Origin: Streptomycetales bacterium
Lineage (GTDB): Bacteria; Actinomycetota; Actinomycetes; Prado026
Direction: 5' to 3'
DNA: 25,631 nt
Assembly (NCBI GenBank): GCA_025361995.1
Contig: JANYIP010000212.1
Span: 1 to 25,631 of the forward strand
Below the pieces are notes generated by a model, which was given only the letters and a program-made list of their open reading frames with translations, was not told the DNA's origin and did not search any database. Below are positions 6,801-14,312 of the stretch, piece by piece; the first letter of the stretch is position 1; every line of letters begins with the position of its first letter. The position numbers were made by a program, and so were the translations under genes.

Positions 6801-7616
6801 GTGACAGATGTCGAGGTCCCGGCCGAGGTCGCCTTCCAGGCGATCAGCCCGTCGGCGGTCGGCCCGCCCCCTCACCCGGACAGCCGGGCCGTGCGCAGAA
6901 TGACCGAGGGCTGGTGCGTACTGGTCACGTCGGTGCCGGCACTCACGTTCGTCGAGCGCGTACGTACGACGGCTGAAGGGGCTGCCGCCGTCGTCGAGGA
7001 CGTACGCGCCGTCCTGCGGGCTCACGGGCGCACCAGCGCCGCGTGGTGCCTCGAGACGGAGGGCCAGGCGGACGTCTTGCTGGCGCTGCGAGCCCGAGGG
7101 TTGGTCGACTACGACCTGCCCCTGCTGGAGCCGACGTACGCGGCGATGGCGCTCGCGACCGCCCCGGCTGGGACTAGCGGTGCTGACGTCGACGTGCGCC
7201 GCGCGCAGACCCTCGAGGAGTACCTGGCGGTCGGGCGGATGGCCTCAGAGGTCTTCGGCCTGACCGGGGACCACCGCGACGGCATGATCGAGGCCATGGG
7301 ACGGCGGCACCCGATGGAGCGGGACGGGCGCTCGCACATGCGCCAGTACGTCGCGTTCGTCGGCGGCGAGATGGTCGGGGAGGCGCAGTCGAGCGAGCTC
7401 GACGCCGGCAGCAACCTGTCTGGCAGCTCCGTCCTGCCGGCGGCGCGGGGCCGAGGTGTCTACCGGGCCCTCGTCCAGGCCCGCTGGGATGACGCGGTCG
7501 CCCGGGGGCGGCCCGCTCTGACGGTCCAGGCAGGCGCGATGTCGCGGCCGATCCTCGAACGGCTCGGGTTCGTCACGGTGGCTGAGATGACGGTGCTGCG
7601 CGACAGCTTCGAGTGA
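6801..7616 (+). CDS. GNAT-family N-acetyltransferase
   Basis: The C-terminal half has the acetyl-CoA binding motif A of GNAT enzymes (SGSSVLPAARGRGVYRALV) followed by an ILERLGFVTV ending, the usual final strand after the pocket. The N-terminal half (about 120 residues) has the look of a degenerate second GNAT-like lobe. The substrate cannot be read from sequence. I chose GTG at 6801 (271 residues); the frame is open to a GTG at 6735, but that start lies against the nrdJ terminator and has no ribosome binding site. No strong ribosome binding site precedes 6801 either, so the start is uncertain. The stop is five bases from the convergent DUF695-like gene. Confidence 0.8.
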   Translation: MTDVEVPAEVAFQAISPSAVGPPPHPDSRAVRRMTEGWCVLVTSVPALTFVERVRTTAEGAAAVVEDVRAVLRAHGRTSAAWCLETEGQADVLLALRARGLVDYDLPLLEPTYAAMALATAPAGTSGADVDVRRAQTLEEYLAVGRMASEVFGLTGDHRDGMIEAMGRRHPMERDGRSHMRQYVAFVGGEMVGEAQSSELDAGSNLSGSSVLPAARGRGVYRALVQARWDDAVARGRPALTVQAGAMSRPILERLGFVTVAEMTVLRDSFE

Positions 7617-7621
7617 CGAGC

Positions 7622-8680
7622 TCAGGAGCTGCCGCGGAGGTGGGCAACGGAGTCCCAGGCCGGGTCCGGGCGTACGTCCATCGCGATCGAGCCCTCCGTC
7701 CAGCCGCTGAGCGCCGCGCGCAGCTGCTCCACCGCGGGCGTGGTCCCGTCGACGTACGCGTGCAGCACCCGCCGGCCGGCGTGCGTCTCGTGTGCGACGA
7801 TCCGGCCGGACTCGGCCAGCCGGCGACTGATGTGATCCTCGAGATCCCGGAGCTCAGGGAGCGACCGGGGACCGGGCAAGCCAGTGTCCGTCACATCCGA
7901 GAACTTCACGGCGAGCCCGACGTACGTGTCCAGCTGCGGCGCCGTAGCGGCCCGCAGCGGAACCTGGGTGCTGGCCATCACCGGCGCGCCGTCTGCCGCC
8001 GTACCCGACCGGAGTGCCCACCGCGCCCGACCGTCATCGTCGACGTAATCAGACCGCACCGTGTCGACGACCGATGCCAAGCTGGACAGCGGAACCGCGT
8101 CCAGGGACGGCGATGTCGACGCCTCGATGGTTCCGATCCAGGTCTCGACGGCTGCCTCGCCCAGGACTGCGTCGAGCAGGAGAAATGCCGCCCGCGTGCG
8201 TTGCTGCTCGGTCATGGTGGCGAAGGCGGGATGGTGCAGGACCACGTTCACAGCCGGCCCGGCGACACGGGCACCGACCTGTACGGATGCCACGTCCAGC
8301 CGCGCGCCGTCGATCGCCAGGGTGACGGTCTCGGGCGAGGCGGCGGGGAGGCGGACGTCGGAGTACTGCCAGGTGGGATCAGCCAGGGGAGCAGCGAGCA
8401 GCCATCGTCGGCAGATCGCACGCAGGGCAGGGTCGCCCTCGGCGCTCACCACGAGGACGTGCTCGCTGGTGGTCCCCGGTCCGAGCTCCCACGCCAGGCC
8501 CGGGTGGATCTTCTTCGTACGCGCCGACAGCAGCTCGACAACCTGTTCAGGGCGCCGCGCGACGAGGGCGGTCTCCACCTGGCCGCTCGCCGCGGCGACC
8601 CACCAGTCCCAGAAGGCTGCGATCGCGCCGTGCCGCGCGTCCGGAAGGCCGGCCGACGCCTTGCGCCGGAAGAAGCTCAT
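7622..8680 (-). CDS. DUF695-like protein with RraB-like C-terminal domain
   Basis: The protein has 352 residues, starting MSFFRRK. An N-terminal AFWDWWVAAA segment (about 22-31) and the following domain resemble DUF695 proteins. The C-terminal part (from about residue 270, ending DVRPDPAWDSVAHL) resembles the RraB (RNase E regulator) fold in its pattern of HETHAGRRVLHAYVDG and DPxWxxV. No signal peptide or membrane segment is seen. The true function is not known. It is divergent from the recQ-like gene with only 58 bases between, so the two may share a control region. Family assignment is from memory of the pattern and is moderate. Confidence 0.6.
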   Translation of the reverse strand: MSFFRRKASAGLPDARHGAIAAFWDWWVAAASGQVETALVARRPEQVVELLSARTKKIHPGLAWELGPGTTSEHVLVVSAEGDPALRAICRRWLLAAPLADPTWQYSDVRLPAASPETVTLAIDGARLDVASVQVGARVAGPAVNVVLHHPAFATMTEQQRTRAAFLLLDAVLGEAAVETWIGTIEASTSPSLDAVPLSSLASVVDTVRSDYVDDDGRARWALRSGTAADGAPVMASTQVPLRAATAPQLDTYVGLAVKFSDVTDTGLPGPRSLPELRDLEDHISRRLAESGRIVAHETHAGRRVLHAYVDGTTPAVEQLRAALSGWTEGSIAMDVRPDPAWDSVAHLRGSS

Positions 8681-8738
8681 CACCTGATCCTGCCAGGGCG
8701 TGGCGGGCGTTGTCGGTGGCCTGGGGCACCATGAGGTC

Positions 8739-10880
8739 ATGCCTCCGGCCACGCTTCTGAGTCATGCCGATGCGGACGCCGCGACCGCTGCCGTCCTGCT
8801 CGCGCTGGCGGGTCCCGGCGCCCAGCCCAAGGACGACCAGATCGCGGCCGTACGCGCGGTGGCGTCCGACGGTCGGCGCACGCTGGTCGTGCAAGCCACC
8901 GGCTGGGGCAAGAGCCTGGTGTACCTCGCGACCGCCCGCGCGGTACGGGACGCCGGCGCCGGCCCGGTACTTGTCGTCTCTCCGCTGCTGGCCCTGATGC
9001 GCGACCAGGTGAGCGCGGCGACCAAGGCCGGCCTGGTCGCGGTCAGCCTCAACTCGTCGAACATGGAGGACTGGGAGTCCGTCGAGGCGGCTCTGCTCGC
9101 CGACGAGGTCGACATCTTGTTCGTCTCCCCGGAGCGCCTCGCGAACCCGCGGTTCGGCGACCGGATCCTCGATGTGCTGCTCGACCGGCTCGGCGCCCTG
9201 GTGGTCGACGAGGCGCACTGCATCTCCGACTGGGGCTTCGACTTCCGGCCCGACTACCAGCGCCTCGCCCGCGTGATGGCAGCGCGCCCCGGCCTCCCTG
9301 TCCTGGCGACGACTGCGACGGCGAACACGCGCGTCACCCAGGACGTGGCGGCGCAGCTCGGCCCCGACACCATCGTCCTGCGCGGGCCGCTCGCCCGCGC
9401 CTCGCTCACTCTCGCTGTGGTGCCCGGGCTGGGGCACCTCGAGCGGTACGCCTGGGTGGCCGACGCGTTGCGGACGTTGCCGGGCTCGGGCATCGTGTAC
9501 GCGCTGACGGTGGCCGAGGCTGAACGTCTCGCCGCCTTCCTCGGCCAGGAGCTGGCAGACGAGGGCCACCGCGTCGCTGCGTACACCGGGCAGATGGAGA
9601 CCGATGCGCGGGCGGACGTGGAGGAGGACCTGCGCGCGAACCGGTTGAAGGCTGTCGTCGCAACGTCGGCCCTCGGCATGGGCTACGACAAACCCGACCT
9701 CGCCTTCTGCATCCACGTCGGCTCGCCGTCGTCTCCGGTCGCCTACTACCAGCAGGTCGGTCGCGCGGGCCGCGCGCTGCCCAACGCGGTGGCGGTCCTG
9801 CTCCCCGCCGAGACCGACGCGCGGATCTGGGACTACTTCGCGACGGCCAACACTCCCCAGGAGCCGGTGGTCCGGCGGCTGCTCGACGCCCTCGAAGCCG
9901 CTGGCGAGCCGCAGTCGATCCCGGCGCTCGAGGCAACCACCGGGATCCGCCGCACGCGCATCGAGGGTCTGCTCAAGGTCCTGGCCGTGGACGGCGCGAC
10001 CGAGCGCCTCGGATCGGCGTGGGCGGTCACCGGCAAGCCCTGGCAGTTCGACGCCCCCAAGTACGCCGCGCTCACGGCGGCGAGACGAGCCGAGGCCGAC
10101 CTGATGCGGCACTACGCGGCGGTCGACGGTTGCCTGATGGGCTTCCTGCGCCAGGCCCTGGACGACGTCACGCTCGCCACCGACCCGGCCGCGTGCGGCC
10201 GTTGCTCGTACTGCACGGGCGAACTGCCGGAGTCACTCCCGACCGCACCTTCGCCGGAGTCGCTGGAACGAGCGCGTACGTTCTGCCGCGGACTCGACGT
10301 CGTGCTCGAGCCGCGCAAGATGTGGCCGTCCGGGATGCCGGAGCGTCGCGGTCGCATCGCTGGCGTCCTGCTCCCGGCCGAGGGGCGGGCCCTGGCGTTC
10401 GCGGACGACCCCGGCTGGTCCGACCTGGTCGAGCCGCTGGTCGCGGACACCGAGACGGGACCGGCTGCGGACAGCGAGGTTCCCGACGCCGTGATCGACG
10501 GACTTGTCGGAGTGCTCGGGCGTTGGCGGTCGCAGTGGGACGAACGACCAGTTGCTGTCGTCCCGGTCCCGTCGCGCAGCCGACCCGTGCTGGTCGCCTC
10601 GATCGCTGCGCGACTGTCCGAGGTGGGCCGGATGCCGGTCGCCGACATCCTCGAGTCAGTGGGACCCAGGCCCGCTTCCGGGGTCGCCTCCGGTGCGCGT
10701 GCCGCCGCAGTCGCCGCTTCGATCCGGGTCCGTCCGGGTGCGGAGGTCCCGAGCGGCCCAGTGCTGCTGATCGACGACGTGACCGCCTCGGGCTGGACGA
10801 TGACGATCGCCGCTGCTGTCCTGCGCGAGGCAGGCGCCGGCGAGGTCTTCCCCCTGGTCCTGCACAAGCGCCCGGGCTAG
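8739..10880 (+). CDS. RecQ-type DEAH helicase fused to a C-terminal phosphoribosyltransferase domain
   Basis: The protein has 713 residues. Helicase motifs in order are Walker A ATGWGKS (53-59), SPLLALMRDQ (81-90), DEAH box VVDEAHCISDWGFDFR (155-170), LATTATA, and motif VI QQVGRAGRA (338-346). A zinc site follows (Cys465, Cys486, Cys489, Cys492), as in the RecQ zinc-binding domain. The region after about residue 520 ends with VLLIDDVTASGWTMT (675-689), the PRPP-binding loop of type I phosphoribosyltransferases and ComF-like proteins, in place of an HRDC domain. RecQ enzymes unwind DNA 3'-5' in recombination and repair. ATG at 8739 is chosen because it follows the divergent gene; the frame is open from 8700. 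No good ribosome binding site is present. Confidence 0.93.
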   Translation: MPPATLLSHADADAATAAVLLALAGPGAQPKDDQIAAVRAVASDGRRTLVVQATGWGKSLVYLATARAVRDAGAGPVLVVSPLLALMRDQVSAATKAGLVAVSLNSSNMEDWESVEAALLADEVDILFVSPERLANPRFGDRILDVLLDRLGALVVDEAHCISDWGFDFRPDYQRLARVMAARPGLPVLATTATANTRVTQDVAAQLGPDTIVLRGPLARASLTLAVVPGLGHLERYAWVADALRTLPGSGIVYALTVAEAERLAAFLGQELADEGHRVAAYTGQMETDARADVEEDLRANRLKAVVATSALGMGYDKPDLAFCIHVGSPSSPVAYYQQVGRAGRALPNAVAVLLPAETDARIWDYFATANTPQEPVVRRLLDALEAAGEPQSIPALEATTGIRRTRIEGLLKVLAVDGATERLGSAWAVTGKPWQFDAPKYAALTAARRAEADLMRHYAAVDGCLMGFLRQALDDVTLATDPAACGRCSYCTGELPESLPTAPSPESLERARTFCRGLDVVLEPRKMWPSGMPERRGRIAGVLLPAEGRALAFADDPGWSDLVEPLVADTETGPAADSEVPDAVIDGLVGVLGRWRSQWDERPVAVVPVPSRSRPVLVASIAARLSEVGRMPVADILESVGPRPASGVASGARAAAVAASIRVRPGAEVPSGPVLLIDDVTASGWTMTIAAAVLREAGAGEVFPLVLHKRPG

Positions 10881-10903
10881 CGGCCGGGCTAGCGCTACCC
10901 CGG
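10872..10903. terminator. Hairpin with a 12-base tandem duplication between convergent genes
   Basis: CCGGGCTAGCG occurs at 10872-10882 and again at 10884-10894 (period 12), and the first copy contains the helicase gene's stop codon. The second copy forms a near-perfect palindrome with what follows: CCGGGCTAGC (10884-10893) against GCTACCCCGG (10894-10903), 9 of 10 pairs. It ends exactly at the xthA stop codon. It probably serves as a bidirectional terminator, though there is no T-run on either side. Confidence 0.5.
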
Positions 10904-11686
10904 TCAGAGGTCGAGGTCGACCACGACGGGTGCGTGGTCGCTCGGGCCGGTGCCCTTGCGGGCCTCGCGGTCGATCCACGTGTCGGAGACGGCCGATGCC
11001 ATGGCCGCGTTGGCGTACACGAGGTCGATGCGCATCCCCATCCCCTTGTGGAACGAGCCCGCGCGGTAGTCCCAGTACGTGTACGGCGGGCCTTTCGCGA
11101 TCCGGGGCGGCAGGTCGGTCAGCCCGGCCTCGCGCAAGACCGCCAGCGCCGAGCGCTCGGCCGGCGTCACGTGCGTGGAGTCGACGAAGACCGCCGGGTC
11201 CCAGACGTCCTCGTCGGTCGGCGCCACGTTGAAGTCGCCCATCACCGCGAACGGCCGGCTCCCGGAAGCGTCGGCCGCGACCGCCTCGCGCAGCGCCGCG
11301 AGCCACCGCAGCTTGTAGGCGTAGTGCGGGTCGTCGAGGGTACGTCCGTTCGGGACGTACACCGAGCGGACACGGACCGGGCCGCAGGTCGCGGCGACGG
11401 TCCGAGCCTCCAAGGTCTGCGCGTCGGGGAACCCGGGATCGCCCGGCAGCCCACGTACGACGTCCTCGAGACCGACCCGCGAGAGAACGGCGACACCGTT
11501 CCAGCGGCCCTCGCCGTGGTGAGCGACGCTGTAGCCCAGAGGCGTGACCTCGTCCACGGGGAAGGCATCGGTCGCGACCTTGGTCTCCTGCAGGCAGACG
11601 ACGTCGGGGGCGGCCTCGTCCAGCCAGGCGACCAGCCGGGGCAGCCGCGCGAGGACAGAGTTGACGTTCCAGGTTGCTACGCGCAC
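10904..11686 (-). CDS. xthA: Exonuclease III / AP endonuclease (XthA)
   Basis: The 260-residue protein starts with the classic MRVATWNVNS and contains CLQETK (metal-binding Glu34), VYVPNGR, GDFNVAP, a DLVYAN segment and a closing SDHAPVVVDL with the catalytic Asp-His. This is the full motif set of the exonuclease III class of the endonuclease/exonuclease/phosphatase superfamily. It cuts at abasic sites and trims 3' blocked ends in base excision repair. The start is GTG at 11686; no ribosome binding site is visible, and CATGAT six bases upstream could be the -10 of a leaderless promoter. It is the last gene of a minus-strand run after the lipoprotein and OsmC genes. Confidence 0.95.
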   Translation of the reverse strand: MRVATWNVNSVLARLPRLVAWLDEAAPDVVCLQETKVATDAFPVDEVTPLGYSVAHHGEGRWNGVAVLSRVGLEDVVRGLPGDPGFPDAQTLEARTVAATCGPVRVRSVYVPNGRTLDDPHYAYKLRWLAALREAVAADASGSRPFAVMGDFNVAPTDEDVWDPAVFVDSTHVTPAERSALAVLREAGLTDLPPRIAKGPPYTYWDYRAGSFHKGMGMRIDLVYANAAMASAVSDTWIDREARKGTGPSDHAPVVVDLDL

Positions 11687-11767
11687 CCCGACATCATGTA
11701 CCAGCCCACGGGAGCTGGGCGCGACGCATGTGCTGGAAGTGCTCGCTGCGTCCCCGACCTGGGCCGC

Positions 11768-12136
11768 CTACTCGATCCGGGTGGCGATTGCTGTGCCGAC
11801 CTCGACGGTACGGCCCACGGTGCACAACCGGTCGTGCGAGCGCTTCGCGGCATCCGGGAGCAGGGCGCGTGCCGCGTCCCCGCCGTCGCCGTCGGGGAAG
11901 CGGACGCGGAAGGTCACTGCGATGTCGGTCAGCCGGTTGCCCTCGTCGTCGCGGATCTTCTCGGCATCGACGGTGACATCGAACGACTCCGGCTGCGCCC
12001 GGCGAGAGGTCAGGATGTCGACGTCGATGGAGGTGCAGCTGCCGACGATGATCTGGCCGCCGCGGTCGTTGGTGATGGCGAAGCGCCCGGGCTCGGTGCG
12101 GTGGACGCGGATGCTGCGTCGGGTGGAGTCAGCCAT
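11768..12136 (-). CDS. OsmC-family protein, apparently with an internal in-frame deletion
   Basis: OsmC/Ohr proteins are peroxidases that detoxify organic hydroperoxides through two cysteines. The 122-residue product keeps a matching N-terminal strand (RVHRTEPGRFAITNDRGG), Cys34 in SCTSIDVDILTSRR, the strand SFDVTVDAEKIRDDEGNRL, and Cys105 in SHDRLCTVGRTVE. Between GGQIIVG and SCTSID the helix normally carrying a F(T/S)PVELLLAA-type segment seems to be missing, roughly 15-20 residues, near base 12040. Both cysteines survive. TAGCCT seven bases before the ATG may be a leaderless -10; no ribosome binding site is seen. It follows the lipoprotein gene by 10 bases. Whether it is still functional is uncertain. 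Confidence 0.75.
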   Translation of the reverse strand: MADSTRRSIRVHRTEPGRFAITNDRGGQIIVGSCTSIDVDILTSRRAQPESFDVTVDAEKIRDDEGNRLTDIAVTFRVRFPDGDGGDAARALLPDAAKRSHDRLCTVGRTVEVGTAIATRIE

Positions 12137-12143
12137 GGCGCCC

Positions 12144-12149
12144 AGGCTA
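12144..12149 (-). promoter_or_regulatory. Candidate leaderless -10 element for the OsmC gene
   Basis: TAGCCT on the minus strand lies seven bases before the ATG at 12136 and overlaps the stop codon of the upstream lipoprotein gene. The TANNNT element followed by 6-7 bases and a start codon is the usual actinobacterial leaderless layout. No -35 was identified. Confidence 0.35.
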
Positions 12150-13109
12150 CGCCGCAGGCACCCGTGGGTGGCCGGCGAAGAAGGTCCAGATCGTGTCCGT
12201 GGCACTGAGCGCAGTCGACGGCGGATCGAGGTGCAGGACCCGCTGCAGCAAGGGTTTCGGCACGCTGCCGGGCCACTGGTGCCCGGCTCCGGCGACGGTC
12301 ACGAGCTCGACGGTACGGCCCTGCGGGCACTGCGCCACTGAGGTGGTGACGGCGCCCGCGGTCGACGTCTGCGGCGCGGAGCACCCGTCGGTGCTGCGCC
12401 AGGTGGCGACGAGTGCGGGTACAGCCGGACCGTTGATCTTCTCGACGCCGTCGCCGGTCCCACCCGCGTACCGGATGGTCTGGTCGGCGATCCCGTGCAC
12501 GTGGATGACGGAGATCCGCGCGGGGCTGGTGCAGGGGCCGAGCAGGGTCGCCGAGTCCGGTCCGATCGCGGCGAAGACCGAGGTGTTGCAGGCCAGCCGG
12601 TACGCCATCATGCCGCCGTTGGAGATGCCGGTGGCATAGACCCTGGCCGGGTCGACGGGCAGCTCGTGGCTGATCGTGGTCACCATCGAGGTGATGAACG
12701 CGACGTCGTCGACACCGCTGGTCCCGGGCTTGCCGCAGCACCCGCCGCCGACGTTCCAGGCGTGGTTCATCCCGTCGGGGTACGCGACGACGAAGCCGTC
12801 CCGGTCGGCCTCGGCGTCCCAGCCGTACGCTCCCTCGGCCTGGGTACCACTACCGAATCCGCCGTGCAGCATGACGACGAGGGGGACGGGGACGCCGGGC
12901 GGGAGGGACGCCGGGCGGTGCAGGTGGTAGGTCCGCTCTAGCCCGTCGACGGTGATGGTCTGGGTGGCCGCGGTGCTCGCGGGGACGGTGGTTCCGATCG
13001 CGCCCGACGGTGTGGCCGGGCTGCCCGGCCGCTGGCAGCCGGTCAACGCCGCGGCCAGTGCCAGGAGCGCGGAGCCGCAGGCGGCGACGACGCGCAGTCG
13101 TGGAGTCAT
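12147..13109 (-). CDS. Secreted lipoprotein esterase of the PHB depolymerase / feruloyl esterase (LpqC/LpqP-like) family
   Basis: The 320-residue protein has a lipoprotein signal peptide: basic TPRLR, a hydrophobic stretch, then lipobox LTGC with Cys25. The mature part is an alpha/beta hydrolase with the oxyanion LHGGFGSG (81-88), nucleophile Ser163 in GISNGG, Asp209 in HGIADQ and His277 in GAGHQWPG. GGGCCGKP and other cysteine pairs suggest disulphides, fitting an extracytoplasmic place. The family cleaves polyhydroxyalkanoate or feruloyl and acetyl esters; the substrate here is unknown. I chose ATG at 13109, which gives a normal signal peptide; the frame is open to 13169. Its stop is 10 bases from the OsmC gene, so the two may be co-transcribed. 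Confidence 0.88.
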   Translation of the reverse strand: MTPRLRVVAACGSALLALAAALTGCQRPGSPATPSGAIGTTVPASTAATQTITVDGLERTYHLHRPASLPPGVPVPLVVMLHGGFGSGTQAEGAYGWDAEADRDGFVVAYPDGMNHAWNVGGGCCGKPGTSGVDDVAFITSMVTTISHELPVDPARVYATGISNGGMMAYRLACNTSVFAAIGPDSATLLGPCTSPARISVIHVHGIADQTIRYAGGTGDGVEKINGPAVPALVATWRSTDGCSAPQTSTAGAVTTSVAQCPQGRTVELVTVAGAGHQWPGSVPKPLLQRVLHLDPPSTALSATDTIWTFFAGHPRVPAA

Positions 13110-13184
13110 GCGTCGAGTCTCGGCAGCCGATGTTTGGCGCAGGTAAGGCGGGTGTGCCGCTGTGGTCATGTTGCGGTCGCCCCG

Positions 13185-14258
13185 TCAGCTGAGGTCGGGG
13201 ACGCCACTGGACGCCAGCAGCTGGCAGAGCTTGGGCATGCCGGCGGTCTCGGGGCGTTCGGTCAGGAAGGTGGCCTTGGCGGCGAGCTGTGGCGTGAGGA
13301 GTGTCCCGCCCAGGCACCAGTACGCGAAGGTCTCGGCGAAGTCCTCGTCGGGATCGGTGGCCGCGTAGGAATCGACGAAGCTGGCGGAGTTCTGCCGGTA
13401 GAAGTCGTCGAGCTTCGCCTGCCGGGCCTTGTCGTCGTTCACAACGTCGATGGCGAACCACTGGTCGACGAGGCGTTGGCTCCAGGTCTGCGTCATGTAC
13501 TCGTCCATGATCGAGCCGGGGAGCGAGCAGCCCATCCCGGTGGGGTACGTGTCACAGCCGTCCGCGGGCTCCGGTGCCGGGTCGGCCTGGCTTGGGTTGA
13601 GCGAGAGCAGGTGGCCGAGCTCGTGGACCAGCGTGAGCGCGAGCGTCGAGTCGGCGACACCGGAGTAGCGGATCAGCAGCGTCCACCGGGTGTCGACGGC
13701 GTTGTCGGGCCGGACCTCGCCGAGGGTGTCGTCGTCGGGCGTCCCGTCGAAGACGATGAAGCGGTCGATCAACGCGAGGGCCTTGGCCGGGTAGACAGCC
13801 CGGACCACCTTCCAGAGCTTGCTGTCACAGGTGCGGCCGTGGCCCGCCGTCTCGGCGCCGAGATTCCCCCTGCGTACCGGATAGGCCGTGACGACGACTT
13901 CACGGCTGTCGCCGTCCAGCAGCGCGTGGTCGCGGGCGGTGGGCTTGTGCAACGCGGCCGGCGTGAAGCAAGCCTCAGGGAGCGGCCACAGCCCGTTATG
14001 GCTGGCGGCCCCGGCTGAGTCCGGCGCTGTTGCGGTGGCCGGCCCGACTACCTGGGCGCCGCCTCGGATGGCCGCCGGGGCGGAAAACGCGTTCCACCGC
14101 GGGACCGCCAGAGCCCCGATCCCCGCGATCAGGAGCGCGGCGGCAGCTACCACGGCGGTGATGCCGCCGATCAGCGCGCGTGTGCTCCACCCCGTACCCA
14201 CAGTCCGGAGTATCGGACCCCTATCCCTCCGGCTGGACCCACCGCCTTCGTTGATCAT
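13185..14258 (-). CDS. Membrane-anchored putative zinc metalloprotease (HELGH)
   Basis: The protein has up to 357 residues: a short cytoplasmic N-terminus, one transmembrane segment (about 29-52), an Ala/Pro-rich linker, then an extracytoplasmic domain with six or more cysteines. LTLVHELGHLLSLNP (HELGH at 212-216) is a zinc metalloprotease signature, and DPDEDFAETFAYW (EDFAE at 305-309) downstream could supply the third zinc ligand, as in gluzincin-type enzymes. GSIMDEYM and an Asp-rich patch lie between. I do not recognise a named family. The ATG at 14258 lies inside a palindromic repeat; an in-frame GTG at 14201, still before the membrane segment, may be the original start. Neither has a strong ribosome binding site. 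Confidence 0.75.
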   Translation of the reverse strand: MINEGGGSSRRDRGPILRTVGTGWSTRALIGGITAVVAAAALLIAGIGALAVPRWNAFSAPAAIRGGAQVVGPATATAPDSAGAASHNGLWPLPEACFTPAALHKPTARDHALLDGDSREVVVTAYPVRRGNLGAETAGHGRTCDSKLWKVVRAVYPAKALALIDRFIVFDGTPDDDTLGEVRPDNAVDTRWTLLIRYSGVADSTLALTLVHELGHLLSLNPSQADPAPEPADGCDTYPTGMGCSLPGSIMDEYMTQTWSQRLVDQWFAIDVVNDDKARQAKLDDFYRQNSASFVDSYAATDPDEDFAETFAYWCLGGTLLTPQLAAKATFLTERPETAGMPKLCQLLASSGVPDLS

Positions 14259-14312
14259 GGAGCAGTTGCCCCTTCACCATGAGCAACTTGGGCAACTAGT
14301 CCATGATCAACG
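14249..14312. repeat. 64-bp palindromic repeat (TTGATCATGGA type)
   Basis: CGTTGATCATGGA (14249-14261) is inverted exactly at 14300-14312, and an inner pair GTTGCCC (14265-14271) / GGGCAAC (14290-14296) extends the stem after a 3-base mismatch. The loop is 18 bases (14272-14289). The right arm contains the TGA stop of the methyltransferase gene, and the left arm contains the annotated ATG of the metalloprotease gene. From memory, similar TTGATCATGGAG palindromes are dispersed in some actinobacterial genomes, which would make this a REP- or MITE-like element; only one copy is visible in this window. It could also act as a terminator for the methyltransferase gene. Confidence 0.8.

Noticed and set aside
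8547..10112. 521-residue minus-strand frame opposite the helicase
   Set aside because: Arg/Gly-rich translation without motifs, fully opposite the clear helicase domain.
10019..12208. 729-residue plus-strand open frame across recQ-like, xthA and OsmC genes
   Set aside because: Overlaps three well-supported genes in other frames and shows no domain; typical GC-rich artefact.
13134..14018. 294-residue plus-strand frame opposite the metalloprotease
   Set aside because: Antisense shadow; the minus strand carries the transmembrane segment and HELGH motif.
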